Shown: positions 17,869 to 26,588 of the stretch, in pieces
How the letters are laid out: each line of letters starts with the position of its first letter
Numbering within the stretch: position 1 is the first letter of the stretch
Source: Pseudomonas sp. 14P_8.1_Bac3
GTDB taxonomy: Bacteria; Pseudomonadota; Gammaproteobacteria; Pseudomonadales; Pseudomonadaceae
Direction: 5' to 3'
Assembly: GCF_025466085.1 (NCBI RefSeq)
Contig: NZ_JANLOD010000064.1
Span: 48,751-112,750 of the forward strand
Length of the DNA stretch: 64,000 nt
Position numbers and translations under genes: made by a program
Notes under the pieces: model-generated
Databases searched by the model: none
What the model was told of the DNA's origin: nothing
What the model saw: the letters and a program-made list of their open reading frames with translations, nothing else

Positions 17869-19311
17869 TTAGATGCCCAGGCAGAGGTATTTGATTTCCA
17901 GGTAATCTTCGATGCCGTACTTGGAGCCTTCACGGCCCAGGCCCGACGCCTTGATGCCGCCGAACGGCGCGACTTCGTTGGAGATCAACCCGGTGTTGAC
18001 GCCGACCATGCCGTATTCCAGGGCTTCGGCCACACGGAACACACGACCCAGGTCACGCGCATAGAAGTAAGAGGCCAGACCGAACTCGGTGTCGTTCGAC
18101 ATCGCGATCACTTCGGCTTCGTCTTTGAAGCGGAACAGCGGCGCCAATGGGCCGAAGGTTTCTTCCTTGGCCACAGCCGCGTTTTTCGGCACGTTGGTCA
18201 GGATGGTCGGCTCGAAGAAGTTGCCTTCCATGCTCTTGCCACCGGACAGCACGGTTGCGCCTTTAGCCACGGCGTCGGCGATGTGCTCTTGCACCTTGGC
18301 CACAGCTTTTTCGTCGATCAGCGGGCCAGTGGTGGTGCCTTCTTCCAGACCGTTGCCGATCTTGAGCTTGGACACTGCCACTTTCAGCTTCTCGGCGAAT
18401 GCGTCGTAGACCGAATCCTGAATGTACAGACGGTTGGCGCAGACGCAGGTCTGGCCGTTGTTGCGGTATTTGGAAATGATCGCGCCTTCGACGGCCTTAT
18501 CCAGATCCGCGTCGTCAAACACGATGAACGGCGCGTTGCCGCCCAGCTCCAGGGACACTTTCTTGATGTCCTTGGCGCATTCAGCCATCAGCTGGCGACC
18601 GATCTCGGTCGAGCCGGTGAAGGACAGCTTGCGTACGATCGGGTTGCTGGTCAGCTCGCTGCCGATGTCGCCGGCGCTGCCGGACACCACGCTGAACACA
18701 CCAGCAGGAATGCCGGCACGTTGGGCCAGCTCTGCCAGAGCGAAAGCAGAAAACGGAGTTTGCGAAGCAGGCTTGAGCACCATGGTGCAACCGGCAGCCA
18801 GCGCTGGACCGGCCTTACGGGTGATCATCGCGGCCGGGAAGTTCCACGGGGTGATTGCAGCGGTCACGCCGATTGGCTGCTTGATTACGATCAGGCGCTT
18901 GTCCGGCTGGTGGCCTGGAATCACGTCACCGTAGACGCGCTTGGCTTCCTCGGCGAACCACTCGATGAAGGACGCGGCGTAAACGATTTCGCCCTTGGCT
19001 TCGGCCAATGGCTTGCCCTGTTCCAGGGTCATCAGGCGAGCCAGGTCGTCCTGGTTCTCGATGATCAGTTCGAACCAGCGACGCAGCTTGTTGGCACGGT
19101 CCTTGGCGGTCAGTGCACGCCAGGCCGGCAGCGCTTTGTCAGCGGCTTCGATGGCGCGGCGGGTTTCGGCAGCGCCCATTTTCGGCACGGTGCCCAGAAT
19201 TTCGCCCGTTGCCGGGTTGTTGACCTTGATCGTCTGACCATTGTCCGCATCGACCCAAGCGCCATCGATAAAGGCTTGCTGGCGGAACAACTGGGTGTCT
19301 TTAAGCTGCAT
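17869..19311 (-). CDS. gabD: Succinate-semialdehyde dehydrogenase [NAD(P)+]
   Basis: 480 residues from ATG 19311 (AGGA upstream). Aldehyde dehydrogenase fold: ITPWNFPAAMITRK at the cofactor site, general base in LELGGNAPFIVFDDAD, catalytic Cys in NNGQTCVCANR. It oxidises succinate semialdehyde from GabT to succinate. Transcribed before gabT. The 349 bases upstream to the tRNA (19312-19660) hold the presumed promoter; I found no clear sigma-54 -24/-12 match. Confidence 0.95.
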   Translation of the reverse strand: MQLKDTQLFRQQAFIDGAWVDADNGQTIKVNNPATGEILGTVPKMGAAETRRAIEAADKALPAWRALTAKDRANKLRRWFELIIENQDDLARLMTLEQGKPLAEAKGEIVYAASFIEWFAEEAKRVYGDVIPGHQPDKRLIVIKQPIGVTAAITPWNFPAAMITRKAGPALAAGCTMVLKPASQTPFSAFALAELAQRAGIPAGVFSVVSGSAGDIGSELTSNPIVRKLSFTGSTEIGRQLMAECAKDIKKVSLELGGNAPFIVFDDADLDKAVEGAIISKYRNNGQTCVCANRLYIQDSVYDAFAEKLKVAVSKLKIGNGLEEGTTTGPLIDEKAVAKVQEHIADAVAKGATVLSGGKSMEGNFFEPTILTNVPKNAAVAKEETFGPLAPLFRFKDEAEVIAMSNDTEFGLASYFYARDLGRVFRVAEALEYGMVGVNTGLISNEVAPFGGIKASGLGREGSKYGIEDYLEIKYLCLGI

Positions 19312-19660
19312 GTCGGCTTTCCTTAACAGCACCGCGGCACGCGCGGAGCAAATTATGATTGTAGAAAGGCGCCTCAAAGGCTGCCGTCAGGGAAATCATT
19401 CACCGGGCTGAAGCACATAAATAGCGCACGGAATGAACGCGTGCGGTTCAGCACCCAGACAAGAGCGTTTGAAATCTCAAACGAATCCTAGGATCAAAGG
19501 GGGTAAAGGACAATAGCCTGTTCGAAAAAAAGAACGAAAACCCCACCTTTGCCCCATTTTTCAGATCAGCGTAGCAAACGCGGGTTACGCTTTGAAAAAG
19601 CACCATCGAATCAGCAGCATGGACGCCCGCAGTGCATATGAGTATCATGGCGCCCGCATT

Positions 19661-19737
19661 GCACCAGTAGCTCAGCTGGATAGAGTACTGCCCTCCGAAG
19701 GCAGGGGTCGTGGGTTCGAATCCCGCCTGGTGCACCA
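19661..19737 (+). tRNA. tRNA-Arg (anticodon CCG)
   Basis: A 77-nt cloverleaf can be folded: acceptor GCACCAG/CTGGTGC, D-stem GCTC/GAGT, anticodon stem CTGCC/GGCAG with loop CTCCGAA (anticodon CCG), T-arm GTGGG-TTCGAAT-CCCGC, and encoded CCA. No integrase or repeated 3' end was seen that would indicate use as an attachment site. Confidence 0.95.
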
Positions 19738-19752
19738 TACGCAGAAACAAGA

Positions 19753-19784
19753 AAGCCTCAGGCCGTAGGGTCTGGGGCTTTTTT
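19753..19784 (+). terminator. Intrinsic terminator after tRNA-Arg
   Basis: Stem AGCCTCAG / CTGGGGCT (one G-U type pair) followed by TTTTTT, starting 16 bases after the tRNA. It ends the tRNA transcript. Confidence 0.85.
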
Positions 19785-19910
19785 GTGGGCGATTGGCTGG
19801 CTGCGATCTCTCCAATAAGGGTGTTCAACTCTGCAAACACTTCATCGGCGCCGATAGGCGGACGCGAGTCTTTTCTGCTGGCGGCGATTGCCTCGTGGAC
19901 AGCACAAAGC

Positions 19911-20013
19911 CCTGTAGGAGCGAGCGTGCTCGCGATGGATTCAAGAACACCACGGGATGTCAGGGACTCAGCGTTATCGTTGACGTTCTTCGCGAGCAAG
20001 CTCGCTCCTACAG
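19911..20013. repeat. REPIN
   Basis: Inverted pair CTGTAGGAGCGAGCGTGCTC / GAGCAAGCTCGCTCCTACAG with a spacer containing GCGTTATCGTTGACG. It lies in the 428-base stretch 19738-20165, where only the tRNA terminator and two REPINs are seen. Confidence 0.9.
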
Positions 20014-20059
20014 TTTGGGTTTAAGTCGGCGAAAAAATCGGTGCATGACTCGAAACCAA

Positions 20060-20149
20060 TGTGGGAGCGAGCCTGCTCGCGATGGCGGTGTTTCAGACGA
20101 CAACGATGGTGCGTCTGGCGGCCTCATCACGCAGGCTCGCTCCCACAGG
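20060..20149. repeat. REPIN
   Basis: Inverted pair TGTGGGAGCGAGCCTGCTCG / GCAGGCTCGCTCCCACA, 46 bases after the preceding REPIN and just beyond the DUF6124 stop. Confidence 0.88.
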
Positions 20150-20165
20150 TAATCGAACGAGGGGA

Positions 20166-20471
20166 TCAGGTTTGGGTTTGTTGGCGGGCAAAGATGGCGG
20201 CCATGGCGGGGTCGTCGAGGTGATCCAGGGCGCGTTCTACCAGCAGGTGGACGCCGTCGGCCATGCTGTTGATTGCCAGGGCTATCGAGCGGCGGGAGCC
20301 GTCCACTTCGTCGGCGAGGTCGGCGGCAAGCGCGCGGATCGACAGCAGGTCTTCCGAGGCGTTGGCGAGCAGGGTTTCGGTGTTGATGTTGCGGCTGACG
20401 GTGAAGAGCGAGCCTTGGCTTGCAGGTTGCTCTGGTTCGGTGACGGGTGGGTCGGGGATTGATTTGGACAT
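20166..20471 (-). CDS. DUF6124 family protein
   Basis: 101 residues from ATG 20471 with GGAG about 11 bases upstream. N-terminal SKSIPDPPVTEPEQ is a low-complexity Pro/Glu stretch; NINTETLLANASEDLLS, then GSRRSIALAINSMADGVHLL and RALDHLDD match my memory of the Pseudomonas-restricted DUF6124 family. Function unknown; predicted mostly helical, soluble, no signal peptide. Its 5' side is an unusually structured non-coding leader, described separately. Confidence 0.75.
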   Translation of the reverse strand: MSKSIPDPPVTEPEQPASQGSLFTVSRNINTETLLANASEDLLSIRALAADLADEVDGSRRSIALAINSMADGVHLLVERALDHLDDPAMAAIFARQQTQT

Positions 20472-20690
20472 TTGACTAACTCCAGAAGTGGAGCCGATCA
20501 CACGTCGCTGCTAAACGATGGGTGGCGGCTGTGCGCGGGTTAGCAGACCGGGAAGTTAGCAAACCGGCGCGCCCGAGGGCGCCCCGCGCACAGCTACCAT
20601 CAAGTGCAGGTTAGTCACCTGACTGAATGGAGTGCCATGCACTTCGCTAACCACTACGGGCTGCTAAACCCGATCACTGACCATCAGTGA
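20472..20690 (-). promoter_or_regulatory. Structured leader upstream of the DUF6124 gene
   Basis: A 12-bp perfect inverted repeat, GCTGTGCGCGGG (20528-20539) with CCCGCGCACAGC (20583-20594), encloses a smaller GC-rich hairpin around 20566-20583. Across the whole leader the unit GCTAA(A/C) or its complement recurs at least six times (near 20510, 20540, 20556, 20610, 20646 and 20663). There is no open frame that looks coding. On the minus strand it would be the 5' leader of the DUF6124 mRNA, or a separate small RNA. Confidence 0.5.
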
Positions 20691-20819
20691 CACGAATCAA
20701 GTTACCGACCCGTCCCAAAGCGCACAAGCCGGCGGATTCTGGCGTAGCCGTAGGCAACGGCGCAAGAATTTGTAGCTTGCGGGAAGTAACGCGAGCCTCC
20801 GTTAAACATCGCAATTTTT

Positions 20820-20921
20820 CTGTAGGAGCGAGCTTGCTCGCGAAGGTGGATCAATCGACGCGGGCATTCAGGTTACCCGCGTCATCGTTGACGTTCTTCG
20901 CGAGCAAGCTCGCTCCTACAG
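20820..20921. repeat. REPIN
   Basis: Inverted CTGTAGGAGCGAGCTTGCTC / GAGCAAGCTCGCTCCTACAG. The second arm with its flank (from GCGGG..CCCGCG to the arm) is echoed once more at 20970-21030, as if one half had been duplicated. Confidence 0.9.
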
Positions 20922-21002
20922 GTCTGCGCCTGCTTCGGGCGGTTCCCGACGCGGGGGCATCAGATGACGCGGGCGTTCATGTTGCCCGCGTTATCGTTGA
21001 CG

Positions 21003-21030
21003 TCCATCGCGAGCATGCTCGCTCCTACAG
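21003..21030. repeat. REP copy overlapping the OprD stop codon
   Basis: Single REP arm CGCGAGCATGCTCGCTCCTA. Read on the minus strand its CTGTAG supplies the last codon and the TAG stop of the OprD gene (stop at 21025-21027). Confidence 0.85.
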
Positions 21031-22263
21031 TGCAAAGGTGTAGCTGACGATCAGCCGGGTTTCGTCCAGGTCGTTGCCGAAGTTCGACCTGACGGTGGCG
21101 TTCCTGACTTTGAAGCCGAGGTTTTTCAGTGAGCCGCTCTGGATGATGTAACCGATGTCGGTGTTGCGCTCCCACTCCTTGCCGGTGTTGTTGCCGGCGA
21201 CCAGGACGTTGTCGCCGCTGACATAGCGGCTCATGAAGGTCAGCCCCGGAACTCCTAGCGCGGCGAAGTTGTAGTCGTAGCGCAGTTGCCAGGACTTTTC
21301 CTGGATGTTGGCGAAGTCGTTGATCTGGACGAAGTTGACCAGGTAAGGGTCGGAGTTGGCGATGTAAGGAAACGGGTCGTCACCGCTCATGTGCTGGTAG
21401 GCGGCGGTGAACACATTGGCGCCCAGTGTGTAAGCGACTTGCCCGTTGGCCGCGCGGTTATCCAGGCGGCGGAAGTTGCCGTCTTCGCGGCTGCTGGAAT
21501 AACGCAGGTCGAACTTCAGCGACTGTTGCGCCGCCAGCGGTACTTCGTAGACCACACCGCCGAAGACCTGGCTATAGACGTTTTCCAGGTTGCCGTAATA
21601 CAGGCTGGTACTCAGGGCCTTGGTGAAACTGTAAGTACCGCCGGCAAAACGGAAGTCGTCACTGACACCGCCAATGCGGTTGCCGGTAAAGTCCTGATAG
21701 TCCGAAGAACTGTTGAACTTGATCTGCTCCAGTTTGCCCCCTTGCAGGACTAACTGGTCGATCTCTTTGGACGTCACCAGAGCACCTTCGAACGTGGCGG
21801 GCAACAGGCGCGTGTCGTTGCTCGACACCACGGGTGTGCGCAAGGTCAAGGAGCCGACCTTGAGCAGCGTTTGCGAGATCCTGGCCTTGGCGGTGACTTC
21901 GAGCTTGGAATATTCGCTCTGCGACCCGCGGCCGTTCTTCGAACTCAAATCGGCGGGCAGCAGGCCCGTACCGCCGGCCCCGTCACCGCCGTCGAGCTTG
22001 AGGCCGAGCATGCCGACCGCGTCGACGCCCAGCCCCAGCGTCCCTTCGGTAAACCCCGATTCGTACCGCAACATGACACCCTGCGCCCACTCGGCGGCGT
22101 GGTCGCGCTGGGCAGTGGGCGGGCCATTGCGAAAGTCACGGTTGAAGTAGAAGTTGCGCAGTTCAACGCTGGTCTTGCTGTCGGCAAGAAACTCCGCAGT
22201 TGCCGTTAAAGGGAAAATCAGGGCGCAAGTACCCGCCAATGCATAAGCCTTGTTGATCGACAT
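21025..22263 (-). CDS. OprD-family outer-membrane porin
   Basis: 412 residues with a signal peptide (cleavage near TATA-EFLADSKTSVELRNFYFNRD). That mature start and the many alternating beta strands ending LIVSYTFAL are characteristic of the OprD family of substrate-specific porins. It lies just downstream of the biotin carboxylase operon on the same strand (153-base gap), so it may import the substrate metabolised by that operon; this is inference. The stop codon falls within a REP sequence. Confidence 0.9.
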   Translation of the reverse strand: MSINKAYALAGTCALIFPLTATAEFLADSKTSVELRNFYFNRDFRNGPPTAQRDHAAEWAQGVMLRYESGFTEGTLGLGVDAVGMLGLKLDGGDGAGGTGLLPADLSSKNGRGSQSEYSKLEVTAKARISQTLLKVGSLTLRTPVVSSNDTRLLPATFEGALVTSKEIDQLVLQGGKLEQIKFNSSSDYQDFTGNRIGGVSDDFRFAGGTYSFTKALSTSLYYGNLENVYSQVFGGVVYEVPLAAQQSLKFDLRYSSSREDGNFRRLDNRAANGQVAYTLGANVFTAAYQHMSGDDPFPYIANSDPYLVNFVQINDFANIQEKSWQLRYDYNFAALGVPGLTFMSRYVSGDNVLVAGNNTGKEWERNTDIGYIIQSGSLKNLGFKVRNATVRSNFGNDLDETRLIVSYTFAL

Positions 22264-22416
22264 GCTCTTAGTTGCTCCAGATAACGGCAGAGTGATGGAT
22301 TGAGTTTTATCGTTATTTTTACTTCAAAGTGACATCTACCCTTTTCTGCGGACAGCACGCGGCAACCGGGTGTTTAAACCGGTGCGCGTACTGCCTCGAA
22401 TAGAAAAGCGTTTGAA

Positions 22417-24156
22417 TCAATCAGCGGTCTTGATGCGGCCGATCAGGGCGCCGGCTTCGAAGTAGCTGCCGGCCTGGCTGGTGATCTGCACGACGCCCTC
22501 GCACGGGGCGAGGATCGAGGTTTCCATCTTCATCGCTTCGACGACCGCGATCACTTGCCCGGCGCTGACCGACTCGCCGTCAGCGACCACCCAGGCGTGC
22601 AGGTTGCCCGCCACGGGCGTGAGTACCGCGTTCGGCTCCGTGACCTCGGCGGGCGCTGTGCTGGCGACGGCGGGGCCAGCCCCGTTGAGGCTGACGCCGC
22701 GCAGCAACGCTGCCGGCAGGCCCAGTGCATGACGCTTGCCGTCGATCTCGACGAAGGTGCGCAGCACCTCGGGGTCGGCCAACGCTGCGCTGCGCGGGGC
22801 GATGGTGATTTGCTCGGCAAAATCGGTCTCGATCCAGCGGGTGTGCACGGCGAAACGGTCGGCCCCGGTGAAATCGTCGTGGTCCATCACCGCGCGGTGG
22901 AACGGCAGCACCGAGGCTATGCCCTCGATCTTGAACTCGGCCAACGCCCGGCGAGCACGGGCGATCGCTTGCTCGCGCGTGGCGCCGCTGACGATCAGTT
23001 TCGCCATCATCGAGTCGAAGTTGCTCGGGATCTGCGAACCGCTGACCACTCCGCTGTCCAGGCGCACGCCCGGGCCCGAGGGTGGCGCAAATTCGGTGAT
23101 CAGCCCGGGGGTCGGCAGGAAGCCCTTGCCGGCGTCTTCGGCATTGATGCGGAACTCGAAACTGTGGCCACGGGGGGTCGGTGTTTCGCTGAACGACAAC
23201 GGCAAGCCGTCGGCGATCCGCAGCTGCTCGATCACCAGGTCGATGCCAGTGGTTTCTTCGGTCACCGGGTGTTCGACTTGCAGGCGGGTGTTGACCTCAA
23301 GGAACGACAGGGTGCCATCCTGGCTGAGCAGGAATTCCACCGTGCCGGCGCCGACGTAGCCGGCCTTGGCGCAAATATCGTGGGCGGCCTGGTGGATGCG
23401 CTGGCGCTGGGTCTCGTTGATGAACGGCGCGGGCGCCTCCTCAACCAGCTTCTGGTTACGACGTTGCAGCGAGCAGTCGCGCGTGCCGACCACCACCACC
23501 TTGCCGTGTTTGTCGGCGACGATCTGCGCCTCGATGTGCCGAGGACGGTCGAGGAACTGCTCGACGAAACACTCGCCACGACCAAAAGCCGCTTCAGCTT
23601 CGCGCACCGCCGAGGCGAAGAGTTCGCTGACCTCATCCAGGCGCCAGGCGACTTTCATGCCGCGCCCACCCCCACCGAACGCGGCCTTGATGGCAATCGG
23701 CAAACCATGCTGCTCGGCAAAGGCCAATACTTCGGCGGCACTTTCGACCGGGCCGGGTGTGCCGGCCACGAGCGGTGCCCCCACTTGCTGGGCCAGTTTT
23801 CGCGCTTCGACCTTGTCGCCCAGCACGTCGATGGTTTCCGGGTTGGGGCCCACCCAGGTCAGCCCGGCATCGATCACCGCACGGGCGAAATCGGCCCGCT
23901 CGGACAGGAAGCCGTAGCCTGGGTGCACGGCGTCGGCGCCGCTGCGCTTGGCAATCGCCAGCAGCTTTTCGATGTCGAGATAAGTCTCTGCCGGGCGCTG
24001 GCCATTGAGCGAGAAGGCTTCGTCGGCCTGACGCACATGCAAGGCGTCAATGTCGGCGTCGGCATACACCGCCACGGACTGCACACCGTAGTCGCGGCAG
24101 GCGCGGGCAATGCGGATGGCAATTTCACCACGGTTGGCGATCAGTAGTTTCTTCAT
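22417..24156 (-). CDS. Biotin carboxylase fused to biotin carboxyl carrier domain
   Basis: 579 residues. Biotin carboxylase domain at about 1-450: KKLLIANRGEIAIRI, GPNPETIDVLGDK, ATP-grasp GGGGRGMKVAW, EVNTRLQVEHPVTE. The biotinyl domain at the C-terminus has EAMKME with Lys543 as the biotin attachment residue. No acyl-CoA carboxyltransferase gene is nearby. The gene overlaps the PxpB-PxpC fusion by 4 bases. PxpB/PxpC (KipI/KipA) are homologous to the carboxyltransferase part of urea carboxylase, so these two genes together resemble a split urea carboxylase. The substrate is unknown; a lactam such as 5-oxoproline is a reasonable guess. Confidence 0.9.
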   Translation of the reverse strand: MKKLLIANRGEIAIRIARACRDYGVQSVAVYADADIDALHVRQADEAFSLNGQRPAETYLDIEKLLAIAKRSGADAVHPGYGFLSERADFARAVIDAGLTWVGPNPETIDVLGDKVEARKLAQQVGAPLVAGTPGPVESAAEVLAFAEQHGLPIAIKAAFGGGGRGMKVAWRLDEVSELFASAVREAEAAFGRGECFVEQFLDRPRHIEAQIVADKHGKVVVVGTRDCSLQRRNQKLVEEAPAPFINETQRQRIHQAAHDICAKAGYVGAGTVEFLLSQDGTLSFLEVNTRLQVEHPVTEETTGIDLVIEQLRIADGLPLSFSETPTPRGHSFEFRINAEDAGKGFLPTPGLITEFAPPSGPGVRLDSGVVSGSQIPSNFDSMMAKLIVSGATREQAIARARRALAEFKIEGIASVLPFHRAVMDHDDFTGADRFAVHTRWIETDFAEQITIAPRSAALADPEVLRTFVEIDGKRHALGLPAALLRGVSLNGAGPAVASTAPAEVTEPNAVLTPVAGNLHAWVVADGESVSAGQVIAVVEAMKMETSILAPCEGVVQITSQAGSYFEAGALIGRIKTAD

Positions 24157-25772
24157 GGGGTGTTCTTCGCATCGGCAGTTGAAATAGAGGCTTCGGTGCT
24201 CGGTTCGATGTCCGCGAAACCATCCAGGGGGTTGAAGCGAATCTGGGCATTGATCGGTATCTGCCCGGCCAGGTCCAGGTGGTGAGTGGCCACGGCGCCA
24301 ATCACCGGATAACCGCCGGTCAACGGATGGTCCGCAAGGAACAGCACAGGTTGGCCGCTGGCGGGCACCTGGATGGCGCCGACGGAGGTGCCTTCGCTGG
24401 GCAACTCCTGGTGATTGCTGCGGGTCAAGGGTGTTTCACCGGCCAGGCGAATGCCGACCCGGTTGGACTGCGAGGTGACACGCCACAGCTGGCTGCTCAG
24501 TCGCTCGATGGCGTCTTTGGTAAACCAGTCGCTGCGCGGCCCCATGACCACGTCCAGAGTAATGACGTTGTCGGCCGTCGGCAGCTCGAACGCCGGGGCC
24601 TCGCTCAGGGAAACGCTGGCGCCGGTTGACCGGGTGGTGAAACCCAGGTGGTCGCCGACGGCGAGCGCGGGCGGGCCGACCTGGGCCAGGGTGTCGGTGG
24701 ACAAACTGCCGAGCACCGGGGCCACGTCGAAACCGCCACGAATCGCCAGGTAGCTGCGCAGCCCCGCGACAGGGGAACCGAGATTCACGCGATCACCTTC
24801 TTCCAGCTCGATGGGCTGGTAGTTGCCAGGCTGCCATTGCAGGCCGCTGGCACTGGTGACGGTGACCGGCGTGCGCGCACCGGTGATCGCGATCACGGCA
24901 CGGCCATGGCAGACGAAACTCAGGCCACCGAGCACGGATTCCACGCAGGCCAAGTCCGAGGGGTTGCCGACGGCACGGTTGGCGGCGCGCAGGGCGCCGA
25001 GGTCCAGCGCGCCGGAACGGGAGACGCCCTGCCCGGTCTGGCCAGGACGCCCCAGGTCCTGCAGCACGCTGTGCAAGCCAGGGCTGGTGATTTCCAGATA
25101 AGCACCGTCGGGTTCGGCGGCGCGCGCGGGGGCGGCGGGTACGGGCAAGCCGCTGGCAGGCAGCGGGCCGGCGTCGGTAAACCGCACCTTGTAGCCGGGC
25201 CGCAGCAGGGCCGGCTCGGCACGGTTCAGGTCCCACATCTGCAACGGCGTGACCCCGATGATCTGCCATCCACCCGGGCTGGCTTGCGGATACACGCCGC
25301 TGAAATCCCCCGCCAACGCCACCGCGCCCGCCGGTATGCGGGTGCGCGGGGTTTTGCGGCGCGGCACCTGGAAACCGGCGCCGCCGGTAAGGTAGCCAAA
25401 GCCCGGTGCAAAACCGCAAAAGGCCACGCTGTAGTCATGGGCGGTGTGGCGAGCAATCACTTGGTCGCGACTGATGCCCAGCAGCGTGGCGACCTCGTCG
25501 AGGTCTTCACCGTTGTAATGCACCGGGATTTCCACCCGGCGCTGCTCACCCTCGCGGCGCTGGCTGAGGTCCTGGCCGGCGATACGGTTAACGAGCGCCT
25601 GGCGCTCGATCGTGCTGGGACGGAACTGGATCAGCAGCGTTCGCGCGGCGGGAATGATTTCCTCCACGCCCGCAATCGGCTCCGCCGTCAGGGCGTCGAA
25701 CAGGGCAAGGGTCTCGTCGAGGTCGTTCAGTTCGACGAGCAGGGCGTCCAGGTTGACCGGAAGAAAGCGCAC
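24153..25772 (-). CDS. Fused PxpB-PxpC (KipI-KipA, AHS1-AHS2) 5-oxoprolinase-type protein
   Basis: 539 residues: AHS1/KipI domain at about 1-220 (FCGFAPGFGYLTG, RIPAGAVALAGDFSGVYP) and AHS2/KipA domain at about 235-515 (SPGLHSVLQDLGRPGQTGQG, YLAIRGGFDVAPVLGS). In E. coli and B. subtilis these are separate genes forming ATP-dependent 5-oxoprolinase with PxpA. Here they are one chain, as in the carboxyltransferase part of urea carboxylase. It overlaps the biotin carboxylase gene by 4 bases and follows the DUF1445 gene by 9 bases. Confidence 0.9.
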   Translation of the reverse strand: MRFLPVNLDALLVELNDLDETLALFDALTAEPIAGVEEIIPAARTLLIQFRPSTIERQALVNRIAGQDLSQRREGEQRRVEIPVHYNGEDLDEVATLLGISRDQVIARHTAHDYSVAFCGFAPGFGYLTGGAGFQVPRRKTPRTRIPAGAVALAGDFSGVYPQASPGGWQIIGVTPLQMWDLNRAEPALLRPGYKVRFTDAGPLPASGLPVPAAPARAAEPDGAYLEITSPGLHSVLQDLGRPGQTGQGVSRSGALDLGALRAANRAVGNPSDLACVESVLGGLSFVCHGRAVIAITGARTPVTVTSASGLQWQPGNYQPIELEEGDRVNLGSPVAGLRSYLAIRGGFDVAPVLGSLSTDTLAQVGPPALAVGDHLGFTTRSTGASVSLSEAPAFELPTADNVITLDVVMGPRSDWFTKDAIERLSSQLWRVTSQSNRVGIRLAGETPLTRSNHQELPSEGTSVGAIQVPASGQPVLFLADHPLTGGYPVIGAVATHHLDLAGQIPINAQIRFNPLDGFADIEPSTEASISTADAKNTP

Positions 25773-25781
25773 GGGAAACTC

Positions 25782-26588
25782 CTAGACGTGGTACGTGCTG
25801 TCAGGCACATCGGTGATGAACATATGGCCGGGGGCATGGGTGATCGCGAAGGGTACGCCCGACGCGGCGACGGCCGCCTGGGGCGTGACACCGCAGGCCC
25901 AGAACACTGGCACTTCGCCCGGTTCAATGCGCACCGCATCACCGAAGTCAGGACGGCTCAGGTCCTGGATGCCCAGCAGCTCAGGCTCGCCGATGTGCAC
26001 CGGGGCACCGTGCACAGAGGGATAACGCCCGGTGATGCCGCTGGCCTCGGCCACACGACTGGCCGGGATCGGGCGCATCGACACCACCATTTCACCCTGC
26101 AACCGTCCCGCCGGACGGCAGGCCCGGTTGGTGCGGTACATGGGCACGTTGGTGTTATCGGCGATGTGCCGCACTTCAATGCCCGCTTCCTGCAAGGCCG
26201 TTTCGAAGGTGAAGCTGCAACCGATCAGGAACGCCACCATGTCATCGTGCTCGGCCCAGGCCTGCCGGGCGTCGCTGACTTCCTCCACCAGTTTGCCGTC
26301 GCGCCAGATGCGGTAGAGGGGAAAGTCGGTGCGCAGGTCGGCGTCTTCGGCCAGGATTGTCCTTGGACTGCCCGCATCGCTGACGTCGAGGATCGGACAG
26401 GCTTTTGGATTGCGCTGGGCGTACAACAGAAAGTCGTAGGCCCATTCACGCGGCAGGGCGATCAGGTTGGCCTGGGTCATGCCCGGGGCGATGCCCGCCG
26501 TTGGCGCGACAAGACCGCCACGGTAGGTTTCGCGAGCTTCACGCGCGGCAGCGATGGCCGCCTGGCGGGCGCGGTCAAGGGCATTCAT
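25782..26588 (-). CDS. DUF1445 / YcsI family putative hydro-lyase
   Basis: 268 residues. Conserved family blocks include GYSxx-like start, FLIGCSFTFETAL, NVPMYRTNRACRPAG, VVSMRPIP and FWACGVTPQAA with ITHAPGHMFITDV at the end. This is the family of B. subtilis YcsI, and mammalian D-glutamate cyclase carries a related domain that converts D-glutamate to 5-oxo-D-proline. That supports a link with 5-oxoproline or related lactams. It overlaps the pxpA-like gene by 4 bases. Confidence 0.85.
   Translation of the reverse strand: MNALDRARQAAIAAAREARETYRGGLVAPTAGIAPGMTQANLIALPREWAYDFLLYAQRNPKACPILDVSDAGSPRTILAEDADLRTDFPLYRIWRDGKLVEEVSDARQAWAEHDDMVAFLIGCSFTFETALQEAGIEVRHIADNTNVPMYRTNRACRPAGRLQGEMVVSMRPIPASRVAEASGITGRYPSVHGAPVHIGEPELLGIQDLSRPDFGDAVRIEPGEVPVFWACGVTPQAAVAASGVPFAITHAPGHMFITDVPDSTYHV

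Noticed and set aside
16393..19326. Two ~485-residue + strand frames antisense to gabT and gabD
   Set aside because: No start signals or domains; both overlap well-defined enzymes.
19448..19999. A 183-residue minus-strand frame across the tRNA-Arg
   Set aside because: It overlaps the tRNA, its terminator and a REPIN; no protein family features.
19661..20149. tRNA-Arg as the attachment site of an integrative element
   Set aside because: No integrase, no direct repeat of the tRNA 3' end and no change in gene content to either side within the window.
19911..21030. Clustered repeats as a possible CRISPR array
   Set aside because: The repeats are inverted REP arms with irregular spacing and conserved rather than unique spacers; no cas genes.
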